Assembly: GCA_001604045.1 (NCBI GenBank)
Contig: LVAN01000003.1
Location: 1 to 63,764 of the forward strand
From: Clostridiales bacterium Firm_08
GTDB taxonomy: Bacteria; Bacillota; Clostridia; Oscillospirales; QAKW01
Direction of reading: 5' to 3'
DNA: 63,764 nt
Shown: positions 55,947 through 63,764 of the stretch, piece after piece
How positions within the stretch are numbered: the stretch's first letter is position 1
How the letters are laid out: each line of letters opens with the position of its first letter
Notes under the pieces: generated by a model
The model's database searches: none
What the model saw: only the letters and a program-made list of their open reading frames with translations
What the model was told of the DNA's origin: nothing
Position numbers and translations under genes: made by a program

Positions 55947-57045
55947 GATCCGAAAAAAACTCGGTTTTGGGATGATGAGGCTTCCGACCGGGGATGACGG
56001 CGTGGACTTTGAAGCCTTAAAGCCGCTCGTCGATCATTTCATTGCGCATGGCTTCAATTATTTCGACACCGCCAAAGGCTATCACAACGGGCAAAGCGAG
56101 ACAGCGGTCAAACTGTGCGTGGCGCAGCGGTATCCGCGGGAGAAATTCCTGCTGACCGACAAACTGTCCCACAATTTTTTCAAGACAGAGGCGGACATCC
56201 GTCCGCTGTTTGAGCGTCAGCTTGCCGACTGCGGTGTGGAATATTTTGATTTTTATCTTTGCCATGCGATCACCCGCGGCACCTGGGGGCAATATATAGA
56301 CTGCCGCGCGCTTGATATCCTGCGGGAACTCAAGGCGGAGGGAAAAATCCGCCACATCGGTCTCTCCTTTCACGATATGCCGGAATTTCTGGAGGAGATC
56401 CTTGCCGCCCACCCTGAGATCGAGGCGGTACAGCTTCAGATCAACTACGTGGACTATGATGACGCCGGCGTGCGGGGACGCGGCAACCTGGAGGTCGCGA
56501 AAAAATACGGAAAACCCGTAATGGTGATGGAGCCTGTCAAGGGCGGCGTGCTGACCCGCCTGCCGGATGAGGCGCGGGCGGTCTTTGACCGTCTCGGCGG
56601 CAGCACCGCGTCTTACGCCATCCGGTACGCCGCTTCTTTTCCGGAGGTCACGTGCGTATTGAGCGGTATGGGAACGATGGAAATGGTACGGGATAACGTA
56701 TCTTATATGGAGGATTTCAAGCCGCTGGACAGGACGGAACGCGCGGCGGTAGAACGCGTGAGGGAGATCCTGAAGGCGCGGGACGACATTCCCTGCACCG
56801 CCTGCCGGTACTGTACGCCTGTCTGTCCGCGGGACATCCCCATACCCGATCTTTTCAATGACTATAATCTGAAAAAAGCGTATGACGGCTGGAACAGTTC
56901 GTTTTATTACGGTGTACATACCAGAGATCACGGAAAAGCGTCCGATTGTCTGCTGTGCGGCGCTTGTGAGAGGGAATGCCCGCAGCATATCCCCATCCGC
57001 GATCATTTGAAAGAAGTCGCAAAACAATTTGAGGGAGGAAAATAA
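55936..57045 (+). CDS. Aldo/keto reductase with C-terminal 4Fe-4S cluster motifs
   Basis: 369 residues. The AKR barrel (about 1-270) shows YFDTAKGYHNGQSE, the catalytic Asp/Tyr region, LTDKLS (Lys) and YLCHAI (His). The tail adds CTACRYCTPVCPRDI and CLLCGACERECPQHIPI, two ferredoxin-type cysteine clusters. Such iron-sulfur AKRs are common in anaerobes and probably use ferredoxin-linked electrons; the substrate is unknown. AAGGGAGATAGCG lies upstream. It is followed after one base by an ECF component gene. Confidence 0.9.
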   Translation: MFPEIRKKLGFGMMRLPTGDDGVDFEALKPLVDHFIAHGFNYFDTAKGYHNGQSETAVKLCVAQRYPREKFLLTDKLSHNFFKTEADIRPLFERQLADCGVEYFDFYLCHAITRGTWGQYIDCRALDILRELKAEGKIRHIGLSFHDMPEFLEEILAAHPEIEAVQLQINYVDYDDAGVRGRGNLEVAKKYGKPVMVMEPVKGGVLTRLPDEARAVFDRLGGSTASYAIRYAASFPEVTCVLSGMGTMEMVRDNVSYMEDFKPLDRTERAAVERVREILKARDDIPCTACRYCTPVCPRDIPIPDLFNDYNLKKAYDGWNSSFYYGVHTRDHGKASDCLLCGACERECPQHIPIRDHLKEVAKQFEGGK

Positions 57046-57046
57046 A

Positions 57047-57595
57047 ATGAACGTAAAGACTTTGATAAGATCCCGGCTTTCGATCGGGGCGCAGGCGCTT
57101 GCCACTTTTTGCGGTATCGTGCTGGCGGTTTTGCTGCCGCAGGTGTTCCACCTGCTCGGCGCGGCGCTCGGTAAGGGAACGGGGCTCGGGGAGATGTTTC
57201 TGCCGATGCACCTGCCGGTGATGCTGGTGGGACTGATCGCGGGACCGTATATCGGCGGTGCGGTCGGCCTGCTGTCCCCGCTGGTGAGCTTTTGGATGAC
57301 CGGTATGCCCGGCGCGAAAATGCTGCCCTTTATGATGATCGAGTTGTGCGTGTACGGCATCGCGATGGGCGTTTTTTCCAATATGAAAGGGAACATCTTT
57401 CTGAAAGTCCTCGGCGCGCAGGTGCTGGGACGCGCCGCGCGGGCGGTTGCCATCCTGCTGACGGTGTACGCGTTCCACGGACAGGCGAACGTCGCCTCTA
57501 TCTGGACTTCCATCCCGACCGGCTGGCCGGGACTGCTGATCCAGTGGGCCGCGCTGATCGCGCTCGGGATCTATCTGCGAAAAAAATATGAATGA
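57047..57595 (+). CDS. ECF transporter substrate-binding (S) component
   Basis: 182 residues with six membrane helices. LPQVFHLLGAALGKGTGLGEMFLPMHLPVMLVGLIAGPYIGGAVGLLSPLVSF is the S-component core, where the substrate is bound near the loop-3 GxGxxFLPMH. It would pair with a shared EcfAAT module encoded elsewhere to import a vitamin or similar micronutrient. GAGGGAGGAAAATAA is its ribosome site. No riboswitch was seen upstream. The operon with an iron-sulfur AKR and DUF1893 suggests the ligand belongs to that pathway. Confidence 0.85.
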   Translation: MNVKTLIRSRLSIGAQALATFCGIVLAVLLPQVFHLLGAALGKGTGLGEMFLPMHLPVMLVGLIAGPYIGGAVGLLSPLVSFWMTGMPGAKMLPFMMIELCVYGIAMGVFSNMKGNIFLKVLGAQVLGRAARAVAILLTVYAFHGQANVASIWTSIPTGWPGLLIQWAALIALGIYLRKKYE

Positions 57596-57998
57596 CCTGG
57601 AGCGCGCGGCCGCTCTGCTGGCGGATCACACCGTCGCCGCCGTGCGGGGGGATGAGATCCTCACCCACGAAAAAAGGGGCGTAGCGCCCCTGGTAGAATG
57701 GGTGGAAAAAGGGGTATCGCTTGCCGGTTTTTCCGTCGCGGATCGCGCGGTGGGCAGAGCCGCGGCGCTGCTCTATACCGCTCTGCGGCCGGAGAGGCTG
57801 TACGCGCCGCGGATCAGCGAGGGCGCGCTTGCCGTGCTGGCGGACGCCGGCATCCCCGTGACGTTCGGGGAAAAGGTGCCCTTCATTTTGAACCGTACCG
57901 GCAAGGATATCTGCCCGATGGAGAAGGCGACCCGCGGGGATACCGACGCCGCCTCGGCGCTCGTCAGTATCCGCCGGGCGCTGGAACAACTGAAATAA
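57588..57998 (+). CDS. DUF1893 protein
   Basis: 136 residues. AAALLADHTVAAVRGDEILTHEKRGVAPLVEWVEKG and VGRAAALLYTALRPERLYAPRISEGALAVLADAGIPV are DUF1893 blocks, related to the nucleoside-deaminase-like fold. FILNRTGKDICPMEKAT carries the conserved Cys. It overlaps the ECF gene by 8 bases. Function unknown; the shared operon links it to the ECF substrate and the AKR. Confidence 0.87.
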   Translation: MNDLERAAALLADHTVAAVRGDEILTHEKRGVAPLVEWVEKGVSLAGFSVADRAVGRAAALLYTALRPERLYAPRISEGALAVLADAGIPVTFGEKVPFILNRTGKDICPMEKATRGDTDAASALVSIRRALEQLK

Positions 57999-58034
57999 AA
58001 AAACGCGATGTCGCCAACGACATCGCGTTTTTTC
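57998..58034. terminator. Bidirectional terminator after DUF1893
   Basis: AACGCGATGTCG and CGACATCGCGTT around CCAA with A and T runs; also ends the convergent aquaporin gene. Confidence 0.9.
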
Positions 58035-58039
58035 AAGGA

Positions 58040-58744
58040 TTATTCCGTTTCGACGGGTTCTTCCTCGGTCTCCGGGATCTGAGGGGTTTCCGCGGTTTCC
58101 GAATAAAGGATCTTGTAGAGGATCGCGGCGATCGCGGCGCCGACCAGCGGCGCTACGATAAAGACCCACAGATCTTTCAGCGCGTCTCCGCCGACGAACA
58201 GGGCGGGGCCGAAACTTCTCGCGGGATTGACCGACGTGCCGGTGAAATAAATACCAAAAATGTGCACCACGCACAGCGTCAGCCCGACAGAGACGCCGCT
58301 GATGCGGCTGAATTTTTCCTTCGCGGTGACCGACAGCACGACCAGCACGAAAATGCAGGTCAGAATGATCTCCACGAGAACGCTCAGCCAGACGTTGCCG
58401 TCAAACAGCGCGTTGGCGCCGAGCCCCGTCTCGTCTCCCAGCAACGGCAGCAGCAGCGCCGCGCCTGCCGTTCCGCCGAGAAACTGCGCGAGGATATAGC
58501 CGATGAACTCACCGCCGCCCATCCTGCCGCTGAGCAGCATCGCGAAGGATACGGCGGGATTGATGTGGCATCCCGACACACAGCCGACGCAGTACACCAT
58601 CGCGGTCAGCGCCAGGCCGAACGCAAGCGCCGTGAGAAGGTATCCCGTACCGCTCACGCCCACTGCCGCCGCGGTGCCGCAGCCGATCAGCACCAGCACC
58701 ATCGTGCCGATAAACTCCGCAAACAGTTTTTTAAATGTTTCCAT
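58040..58744 (-). CDS. aqpZ: Aquaporin (MIP family)
   Basis: 234 residues with six membrane helices and two half-helices carrying NPA: CHINPAVSFAMLL and TSVNPARSFGPALF. The Arg after the second NPA belongs to the selectivity filter, and the length and the small-residue pattern favour a water channel of the AqpZ type over the glycerol facilitator GlpF. AAAAGGAGGAACGAAA fixes the ATG at 58744. The acidic Pro/Glu tail (PETEEEPVETE) is unusual. Single-gene unit. Confidence 0.9.
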   Translation of the reverse strand: METFKKLFAEFIGTMVLVLIGCGTAAAVGVSGTGYLLTALAFGLALTAMVYCVGCVSGCHINPAVSFAMLLSGRMGGGEFIGYILAQFLGGTAGAALLLPLLGDETGLGANALFDGNVWLSVLVEIILTCIFVLVVLSVTAKEKFSRISGVSVGLTLCVVHIFGIYFTGTSVNPARSFGPALFVGGDALKDLWVFIVAPLVGAAIAAILYKILYSETAETPQIPETEEEPVETE

Positions 58745-58827
58745 TTTCGTTCCTCCTTTTAGAAAGTATATGAAACACATATTTATATGATATACTTTCC
58801 TTGTAACGTTATACTAACGGAACGAAA

Positions 58828-58864
58828 AAAGGCCTCCCGCGACTGTCTCGCGGGAGGCCTTTTT
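58828..58864. terminator. Terminator hairpin of the DUF6259 gene
   Basis: AAAGGCCTCCCGCGA and TCGCGGGAGGCCTTT enclose CTGTC; the T-run on the minus strand fits termination of the leftward operon ending at 58883. Confidence 0.85.
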
Positions 58865-58882
58865 ATGCTGTATTGCGGAACT

Positions 58883-60853
58883 TTATACCACGACGCAGGC
58901 GACGTCCATCGCCCTCACGGTGACGTTTTGTCCCAAAACGTCGAAGGTGAGAGCTTCATTCGTTTTGTTCCAGAGGGCGAACATCCGTTTGCCGTTCGCT
59001 TTATATTCCGCGTACTCGACGCCGTCCGGTAAGACAAGGTCGGTGTCGCGGACGTAGGTGCCGTGATAGAAAAATTCGGCGTATTTCGCTTTGAGATTCA
59101 GCAGTTCTTTGAGCCTCGCGGCGTAGGCGGGCATGTCTTTGACGCCGATCCTGCGGCCGCGGAAGATGGACACGTCGAACCGCAGTCCGGTGATGAAACT
59201 GTGGCACATCGCTTCCTCATAGCGGTGAGCGCAGTCGTGGATATGGCGGTTGGACAGGATGATCTCCGGGAAGGTGCGGCGGAACATCGCCGGCAGGTGC
59301 CGGTCGGGGTGATAGGGGCGTTTGGGGTTATAGTAACTTGTGCCGAACTCCGAGCCGTGGATAAAGTCAAAACGCTGAGCGGTGTGATCGCTCAAAACCT
59401 CGGTGCCGATCGCCTGATCCTCGCCGAGCATGGCGCGCAGTTCGTCAACGTTCTGCCGACGATAGAACGGCTCGTCGTCCGGGCGGTAGCCGTGGCGGTG
59501 TTCCGGGTTGAAGCAGAGGTAGTTGCGCCCGCCGATCTGATCGAAAAAGATGGCGTCGGGGTCGAAGCCGAGTTTGATGGCGGCGTTCTTTTTGAGCTGT
59601 TCCGGCCACGCGAGGCTCGCCTGGCAGGCATCGACAAAGGACTTGTAGCCGTAGTTGCGAAGCACGGTGCCGTTGTTCTCGAACTTGTAATGATCCTCGT
59701 ACTGGTTGCCGTCGATGTCGATCCGCGCCGCTTCGGGGTGTTCTTTGTAAAACGCGGATTTTTTGTCGATGAGGATGCCGTTGTTGTAGAGGATAACGCG
59801 GCCGCCCTCGCCGCGGATCTCTTTGATCGCGGCTTTCAGCGCGTCGGCGCCGCCCAGTTCGTCGTCCGGCTCATAGTGGGGATAGCCGTTGTCGAATTTC
59901 CCTTTCCACCAGCCGAACACGAACAGCGTGTCCAGCCCGCTCTCTTTGCCTTCGCGGTAGAGGCGGGGCAGATCCTCATATCTCCAAAAGATCTCGCCGT
60001 ACTGATGGCGCATGATGATCCGCTGCCAGCCGGTCATCTCCTGGACCCAGGCGCGGGGCGTGACAGGGTGATAGAACGTCTCTCTCGCGAACGCGCCGTA
60101 GATGTCCGAGCCGATCCGCCAGTCGCCGGGCTGCAGGGTCACCACCACCGGCGGCGGGGTGAGGCTTTCACCGGGACGGGCGAAAGGATATTGACAGATG
60201 GTGGAGGCGAGATATTTTGCGTCGCTCTCCCTCGGCGCGACGGAGTTGAGGATACAGCACAGCCGGGTGCGCTCGTCGTGGCGGCCGAAGTACAAAAAGT
60301 TGCCGCCCGTCTGGATGCCGAACCAGCTCATCGTCGCGGGGCGGTGATAGGGCATGGACGCCTTGATATCCTCATAGTCGGCGGACATATACTCCGAGTG
60401 GGCGTTTTTCAGCGCTTCCCACGGGTTTTTGAGCTGTTCGCCCAGCCCGAACGGACGGATCAGCACGTCCTCCTCTTTCGGACCGCACAGGCGGGTGACT
60501 TCCAGATAGGGGTATTGCAGTTCGTCCGCTCTCGTTTTCTCGTCGCGGTTGTCGATGCGGCTGTCAAAGATCAGGCGGTCGTCCGCCGCGGTGACGGTCA
60601 GCGTCAGCCCGATATCGCAAACGGCGCCGTAATCGTTGACAAGTTTGTCATAGCGGATAACGGTCCTGTCTCCTTCCGTTTTGACGGTGCCGGTCTGACG
60701 GGAGGACTTGATCTGCGTATCCATATGGTAGCCGTCGTCCGTCATCAAGCGCCAAAAGTCGGCGTCCTCTCTCGCGGGCAGCGCTTTGCCGCTTACATAC
60801 CAGGTAATACGGTTTGCCGTATCGTTTACCTTGAAGGAAAGCAAGTTTTTCAT
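58883..60853 (-). CDS. DUF6259-like glycosidase-type TIM-barrel protein
   Basis: 656 residues without a signal peptide. The N-terminal half is a beta-sandwich (about 1-250), then a TIM barrel begins at WQRIIMRHQYGEIFWRYEDL. GLDTLFVFGWWKGKFDNGYPHYEPDDELGG, VILYNNGILIDKK, FDPDAIFFDQIGG (likely acid/nucleophile Asp pair) and SNRHIHDCAHRYE follow. The C-terminus is a small beta domain. The layout fits intracellular glycoside hydrolases. The substrate is unknown. It lies 15 bases after icd but is unrelated to it metabolically. Confidence 0.7.
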   Translation of the reverse strand: MKNLLSFKVNDTANRITWYVSGKALPAREDADFWRLMTDDGYHMDTQIKSSRQTGTVKTEGDRTVIRYDKLVNDYGAVCDIGLTLTVTAADDRLIFDSRIDNRDEKTRADELQYPYLEVTRLCGPKEEDVLIRPFGLGEQLKNPWEALKNAHSEYMSADYEDIKASMPYHRPATMSWFGIQTGGNFLYFGRHDERTRLCCILNSVAPRESDAKYLASTICQYPFARPGESLTPPPVVVTLQPGDWRIGSDIYGAFARETFYHPVTPRAWVQEMTGWQRIIMRHQYGEIFWRYEDLPRLYREGKESGLDTLFVFGWWKGKFDNGYPHYEPDDELGGADALKAAIKEIRGEGGRVILYNNGILIDKKSAFYKEHPEAARIDIDGNQYEDHYKFENNGTVLRNYGYKSFVDACQASLAWPEQLKKNAAIKLGFDPDAIFFDQIGGRNYLCFNPEHRHGYRPDDEPFYRRQNVDELRAMLGEDQAIGTEVLSDHTAQRFDFIHGSEFGTSYYNPKRPYHPDRHLPAMFRRTFPEIILSNRHIHDCAHRYEEAMCHSFITGLRFDVSIFRGRRIGVKDMPAYAARLKELLNLKAKYAEFFYHGTYVRDTDLVLPDGVEYAEYKANGKRMFALWNKTNEALTFDVLGQNVTVRAMDVACVVV

Positions 60854-60868
60854 AAAAACCTCCCCTTT

Positions 60869-62017
60869 TTAAAGGGCTTCCAGTGTTTCCATTACATATT
60901 TTGCGAAGTCGATGCAGGAAGCACCGGTCTTGCGGCCGGTGATGACGAGTTTTTTCTCGGTCTCAAGGCACACTTTCATCGCCGCGGCAAGCTTGTCCGC
61001 GCGGTCGGCAAAGCCGATATGCCGCAGCAGCATTTCCGCCGCTTTGAGCATACTGGACGGGTTGGCGTAGGCGCCGTCCCCGCGTTCGATCATGCGGGGC
61101 GCCGAGCCGTGGATCGCCTCGAACATCGCGTAGCGGTCGCCAATGTTGGCGCTCCCCGCGGTGCCGACGCCGCCCTGGATCTGCGCCGCCTCGTCGGTGA
61201 TGATGTCGCCGTAGAGGTTGGGCAGGACGAACACCTGGAATTTGGAGCGGTTGTTTTCATTGATGAGGTTGGCGGTCATAATGTCGATGTACCAGTCTTC
61301 CGCCGTGATGTCGGGGTAGTCAGCGGCGACTTCGTGGCAGAGTTCGGAAAACTTGCCGTCCGTCTTTTTCATAATGTTTGCCTTGGTGACGATGGCGACG
61401 TTGTTCTTTCCGTTCTGTTTGGCGTACTCGAACGCCGCGCGGGCGATCCGCTTGGTGCCGCAGGTCGTCGTCACTTTGAAATCCATCGCGAGTTTGCCGG
61501 GGATCTCAACGCCCCGACTGCCCAGCACGTATTCGCCCTCGGTATTTTCTCTGTAGAAGATCCAGTCGATACCGAGTTCCGGCACGGACACCGGACGGAC
61601 GTTGGCGTACAGATCCAGTTCCCGCCGCATGGCGACATTGGCGCTTTCCATCGTGCCGCCCTTGGGAGTGGTGGTGGGGCCTTTAAGGATGACGTCGCAG
61701 GCTTTGAGCTCGGCCAGCACATCATCGGGGATCGCCTTGCCGCAGGCAAGTCGGTTCTCGATGGTCAGCCCGTCGATGATGCGCATCTCGACCCGTCCCT
61801 TTTCGATCTCATCCGCGAGCATATACTCCAGCACTTTCTGCGCCGCGTCCGAGATGATAGGACCGATGCCGTCGCCGCCGCATACGCCGATGACGATCTT
61901 TTCGGCATTTTTGAAGTCCTTGACGAAGTTGTCTTTTTCCATTCTGTTCTGGCGGGCGAGCTGTTCGGTGATGAGATCCCTAAACTGCTCTACCGCCTTG
62001 TCGATGTACTGCTGCAT
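60869..62017 (-). CDS. icd: Isocitrate dehydrogenase (isocitrate/isopropylmalate family)
   Basis: 382 residues. VIGVCGGDGIGPIISDAA opens the fold. ILKGPTTTPKGGTMESANVAMRRELDLYANVRPV supplies the substrate Ser and three Arg, and LPNLYGDIITDEAAQIQGGVG supplies the Mg2+ Asp residues. GSAPRMIERGDGAYANPSSM is the coenzyme loop, with the usual HGSAP His. It is NAD- or NADP-linked and makes 2-oxoglutarate for glutamate synthesis. It follows the aconitase gene by one base, so citrate is converted in two coupled steps. AGGAGGCAAAATAAA overlaps the aconitase end. Confidence 0.92.
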   Translation of the reverse strand: MQQYIDKAVEQFRDLITEQLARQNRMEKDNFVKDFKNAEKIVIGVCGGDGIGPIISDAAQKVLEYMLADEIEKGRVEMRIIDGLTIENRLACGKAIPDDVLAELKACDVILKGPTTTPKGGTMESANVAMRRELDLYANVRPVSVPELGIDWIFYRENTEGEYVLGSRGVEIPGKLAMDFKVTTTCGTKRIARAAFEYAKQNGKNNVAIVTKANIMKKTDGKFSELCHEVAADYPDITAEDWYIDIMTANLINENNRSKFQVFVLPNLYGDIITDEAAQIQGGVGTAGSANIGDRYAMFEAIHGSAPRMIERGDGAYANPSSMLKAAEMLLRHIGFADRADKLAAAMKVCLETEKKLVITGRKTGASCIDFAKYVMETLEAL

Positions 62018-62018
62018 T

Positions 62019-63764
62019 TTATTTTGCCTCCTCTTTCGTATACTGTAAAAGCCCTCCGGCTTTTAAGATCTTCTTTTGACGTTCGGTAAAAGACGCGATC
62101 AGCGGGATGTCTTTACCGTTTGCTTTCAATGTCAGTTTGCCGCGGTCAAGCCCGACAAAAACGTCGGACAGCGTCAGCGTGTCGCCCTGGGTGAGCGCGT
62201 CGTAGTCGTCGGGGTTTTCAAAGGTCAGCGGCAGGATGCCGGCGTTGATGAGGTTGGCGGCGTGGATCCGCGCGAAACTCTTTGCGATGACGGCGCGCAC
62301 GCCGAGGTACAGCGGCACCAGCGCCGCGTGCTCGCGGGAGGAACCCTGTCCGTAGTTACTGCCGCCGACGATGACGCTCTGTCCCGCCGCTTTGGCGCGT
62401 TCGGGGAAACTCTCGTCGCAGACCGCGAAGCAGAACTGCGACAGGTGCGGGATGTTGGAACGGTACGGAAGTATTTTGGCGCCCGCCGGCATAATGTGGT
62501 CGGTAGTGATGTTGTCTCCGACTTTCAGCAGCAGCGGCACCGTGATCTCGTCTTCCAGCGGGTGGGAGTCGGGAAACGGCTTGATGTTGGGTCCGCGGCG
62601 GACGGTCAGGTCTTTCGCCGTTTCGGGATCGGCGGGAGCAAGCACCGCCGTATCGTTGATCCGGAACTTGTCCGGCATGGTGATAACGGGAGCGTCGCCG
62701 AAGGTCGTCGGATCGGTAATGACGCCGGTCAGCGCCGCCGCTACCGCCGTTTCGGGGGAGACGAGGTAGACGCCCGCGTCTTTGGTGCCGCTTCTGCCCT
62801 CAAAGTTGCGGTTGAAGGTACGCAGGGACACGCCCGCGCTCTCCGGCGAAAATCCCATACCGATACAGGGACCGCAGGCGCATTCCAGCACTCTCGCGCC
62901 GGCGGCGATGATGTCGCTCAGCGCGCCGCAGTCCGCAAGCATCGTCAGCACCTGCTTGGAGCCGGGGGATACCGACATGGAAACGTCGGGAGAAATGGTC
63001 TTGCCTTTCAGCATCGCCGCGACGGTCAGCATGTCCGCCAGGGATGAGTTGGTGCAGGAACCGACGCATACCTGACCGACTTTGGTGCCCGCGATGTCCG
63101 AAACTTTCACGACGTTGTCGGGAGAGTGGGGACAGGCGATCAGCGGCGTCAGCGTATCAAGATCGATGGTGATGATCTTGTCGTACACCGCGTCAGCGTC
63201 GCTTTCAAGCGGCTTCCAGTCCGCTTCCCGCCCTTGCGCGGCGAGGAACGCTTTTGTCACCTCGTCGGAGGGGAAGATGGAGGTCGTCGCGCCGAGTTCG
63301 GTGCCCATATTGGTAATGGTGGCGCGCTGGGGTACGGTCAGATGGCGCACGCCCTCGCCGCCCCATTCGATGATCGCGCCGACGCCGCCCTTGACGGACA
63401 ACAGGCGCAAAATTTCCAGAGAAATATCCTTGGCGGTGACGTAGGGGCGAAGTCTGCCTTTAAGTTCCACTTTATACATTTTGGGCATCGTGATATAGTA
63501 CGCGCCGCCGCCCATCGCGACCGCGACGTCAAGACCCCCCGCGCCCATCGCCAGCATGCCGATGCCGCCGCCGGTGGGAGTGTGGGAATCCGAGCCGATC
63601 AGCGTTTTGCCCGGCACGCCGAAGCGTTCCAGATGGACCTGATGGCAAATGCCGTTGCCGGGACGGGAAAACCATATCCCGTGTTTGGCGCAGACCGTCT
63701 GGATGTAGCGGTGGTCGTCCGCGTTCTCAAATCCCGACTGCAGGGTGTTGTGGTCGATGTAGGC
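62019..63764 (-). CDS. acn: Aconitate hydratase, C-terminal part (gene continues beyond window)
   Basis: 581 codons visible; the N-terminus lies beyond the right edge. DHNTLQ, GNGICHQVH and GSDSHTPTGGGIGM are substrate blocks. GSCTNSS and CGPCIGMG hold the three Cys that ligate the 4Fe-4S cluster, and GSNYGQGSSREHAALVP holds the swivel-domain Arg/Ser. It isomerises citrate to isocitrate. The block order fits the mitochondrial-like, roughly 640-residue aconitase common in Clostridia. Directly followed by icd. Confidence 0.95.
   Translation of the reverse strand, partial: AYIDHNTLQSGFENADDHRYIQTVCAKHGIWFSRPGNGICHQVHLERFGVPGKTLIGSDSHTPTGGGIGMLAMGAGGLDVAVAMGGGAYYITMPKMYKVELKGRLRPYVTAKDISLEILRLLSVKGGVGAIIEWGGEGVRHLTVPQRATITNMGTELGATTSIFPSDEVTKAFLAAQGREADWKPLESDADAVYDKIITIDLDTLTPLIACPHSPDNVVKVSDIAGTKVGQVCVGSCTNSSLADMLTVAAMLKGKTISPDVSMSVSPGSKQVLTMLADCGALSDIIAAGARVLECACGPCIGMGFSPESAGVSLRTFNRNFEGRSGTKDAGVYLVSPETAVAAALTGVITDPTTFGDAPVITMPDKFRINDTAVLAPADPETAKDLTVRRGPNIKPFPDSHPLEDEITVPLLLKVGDNITTDHIMPAGAKILPYRSNIPHLSQFCFAVCDESFPERAKAAGQSVIVGGSNYGQGSSREHAALVPLYLGVRAVIAKSFARIHAANLINAGILPLTFENPDDYDALTQGDTLTLSDVFVGLDRGKLTLKANGKDIPLIASFTERQKKILKAGGLLQYTKEEAK

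Noticed and set aside
59063-62089. A 1008-codon open frame on the plus strand
   Set aside because: It runs antisense through two well-supported genes (DUF6259-like and icd). Its composition is typical of a shadow frame in GC-rich DNA and it has no ribosome site.

Overview
The window looks like a chromosomal segment of an uncultured, spore-forming Clostridia bacterium (Oscillospirales/Christensenellales-like; the exact lineage is inference). It is GC-rich. It carries the sporulation cluster spoIIGA-sigE-sigG, the dipicolinate synthase pair dpaA-dpaB, S-layer-homology proteins, sigma-A promoters of the TTGACA-17-TATAAT type, strong AGGAGG ribosome binding sites, and intergenic hairpin repeats of a kind common in gut Clostridia. 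No tRNA, rRNA, CRISPR array or transposase was seen.

Layout. 1-2.3 kb: a truncated ThiF/TcdA-like gene and a membrane UDP-sugar 4,6-dehydratase. 2.3-3.4 kb: the first copy of a repeated leader-RNA plus 65-residue-protein unit, then gene-free DNA rich in hairpin repeats. 3.4-16.1 kb: a compact podovirus-like cassette of 14 genes (packaging, portal, fibre, lysis, scaffold, coat, connector, nozzle, basic internal protein) with no integrase, repressor or replication gene. 16.3-20 kb: two tandem, near-identical solute-binding lipoproteins. 20-25 kb: a MATE pump, dpaAB, a HAD phosphatase and an Mrp ATPase. 25-29.7 kb: three unusual membrane proteins and DegV. 29.8-34 kb: spoIIGA-sigE-sigG, rsmI, trmN6. 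34-41.6 kb: an SLH surface protein, RNA/protein unit B, a secreted EEP/beta-helix protein, an RNA methyltransferase and a TIM-barrel isomerase. 41.6-47.9 kb: an AraC regulator, an ArsR-HMA-P1B-ATPase metal operon with a visible operator, a GH4 glycosidase, RNA/protein units C and D, and ThrH. 48-58 kb: TspO, a class-I amidotransferase, a DUF5685-DnaJ-VanZ string, DUF1292, a 6S-like RNA, a TSCPD-OhrR-CDF operon, a second MATE and an AKR-ECF-DUF1893 string. 58-63.8 kb: aquaporin, a DUF6259 glycosidase-like protein, isocitrate dehydrogenase and a truncated aconitase, the last two forming the citrate-to-2-oxoglutarate step pair.

The strongest candidate for an undescribed system is a unit present in four copies (2.35-2.77, 36.2-36.6, 46.5-46.9 and 46.9-47.2 kb). 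Each has the same strong promoter and a 160-170 nt rod-shaped RNA whose stems keep pairing although their sequences differ. An intrinsic terminator hairpin follows (cUUCGg loop in two copies), and three copies then encode a conserved 65-residue protein of unknown function. The order promoter, structured RNA, leaky terminator, small ORF resembles type III toxin-antitoxin loci or an attenuated autoregulated gene, but nothing in it matches a family I recognise. The second most interesting object is the integrase-less podovirus cassette, which could be a domesticated particle-forming element.
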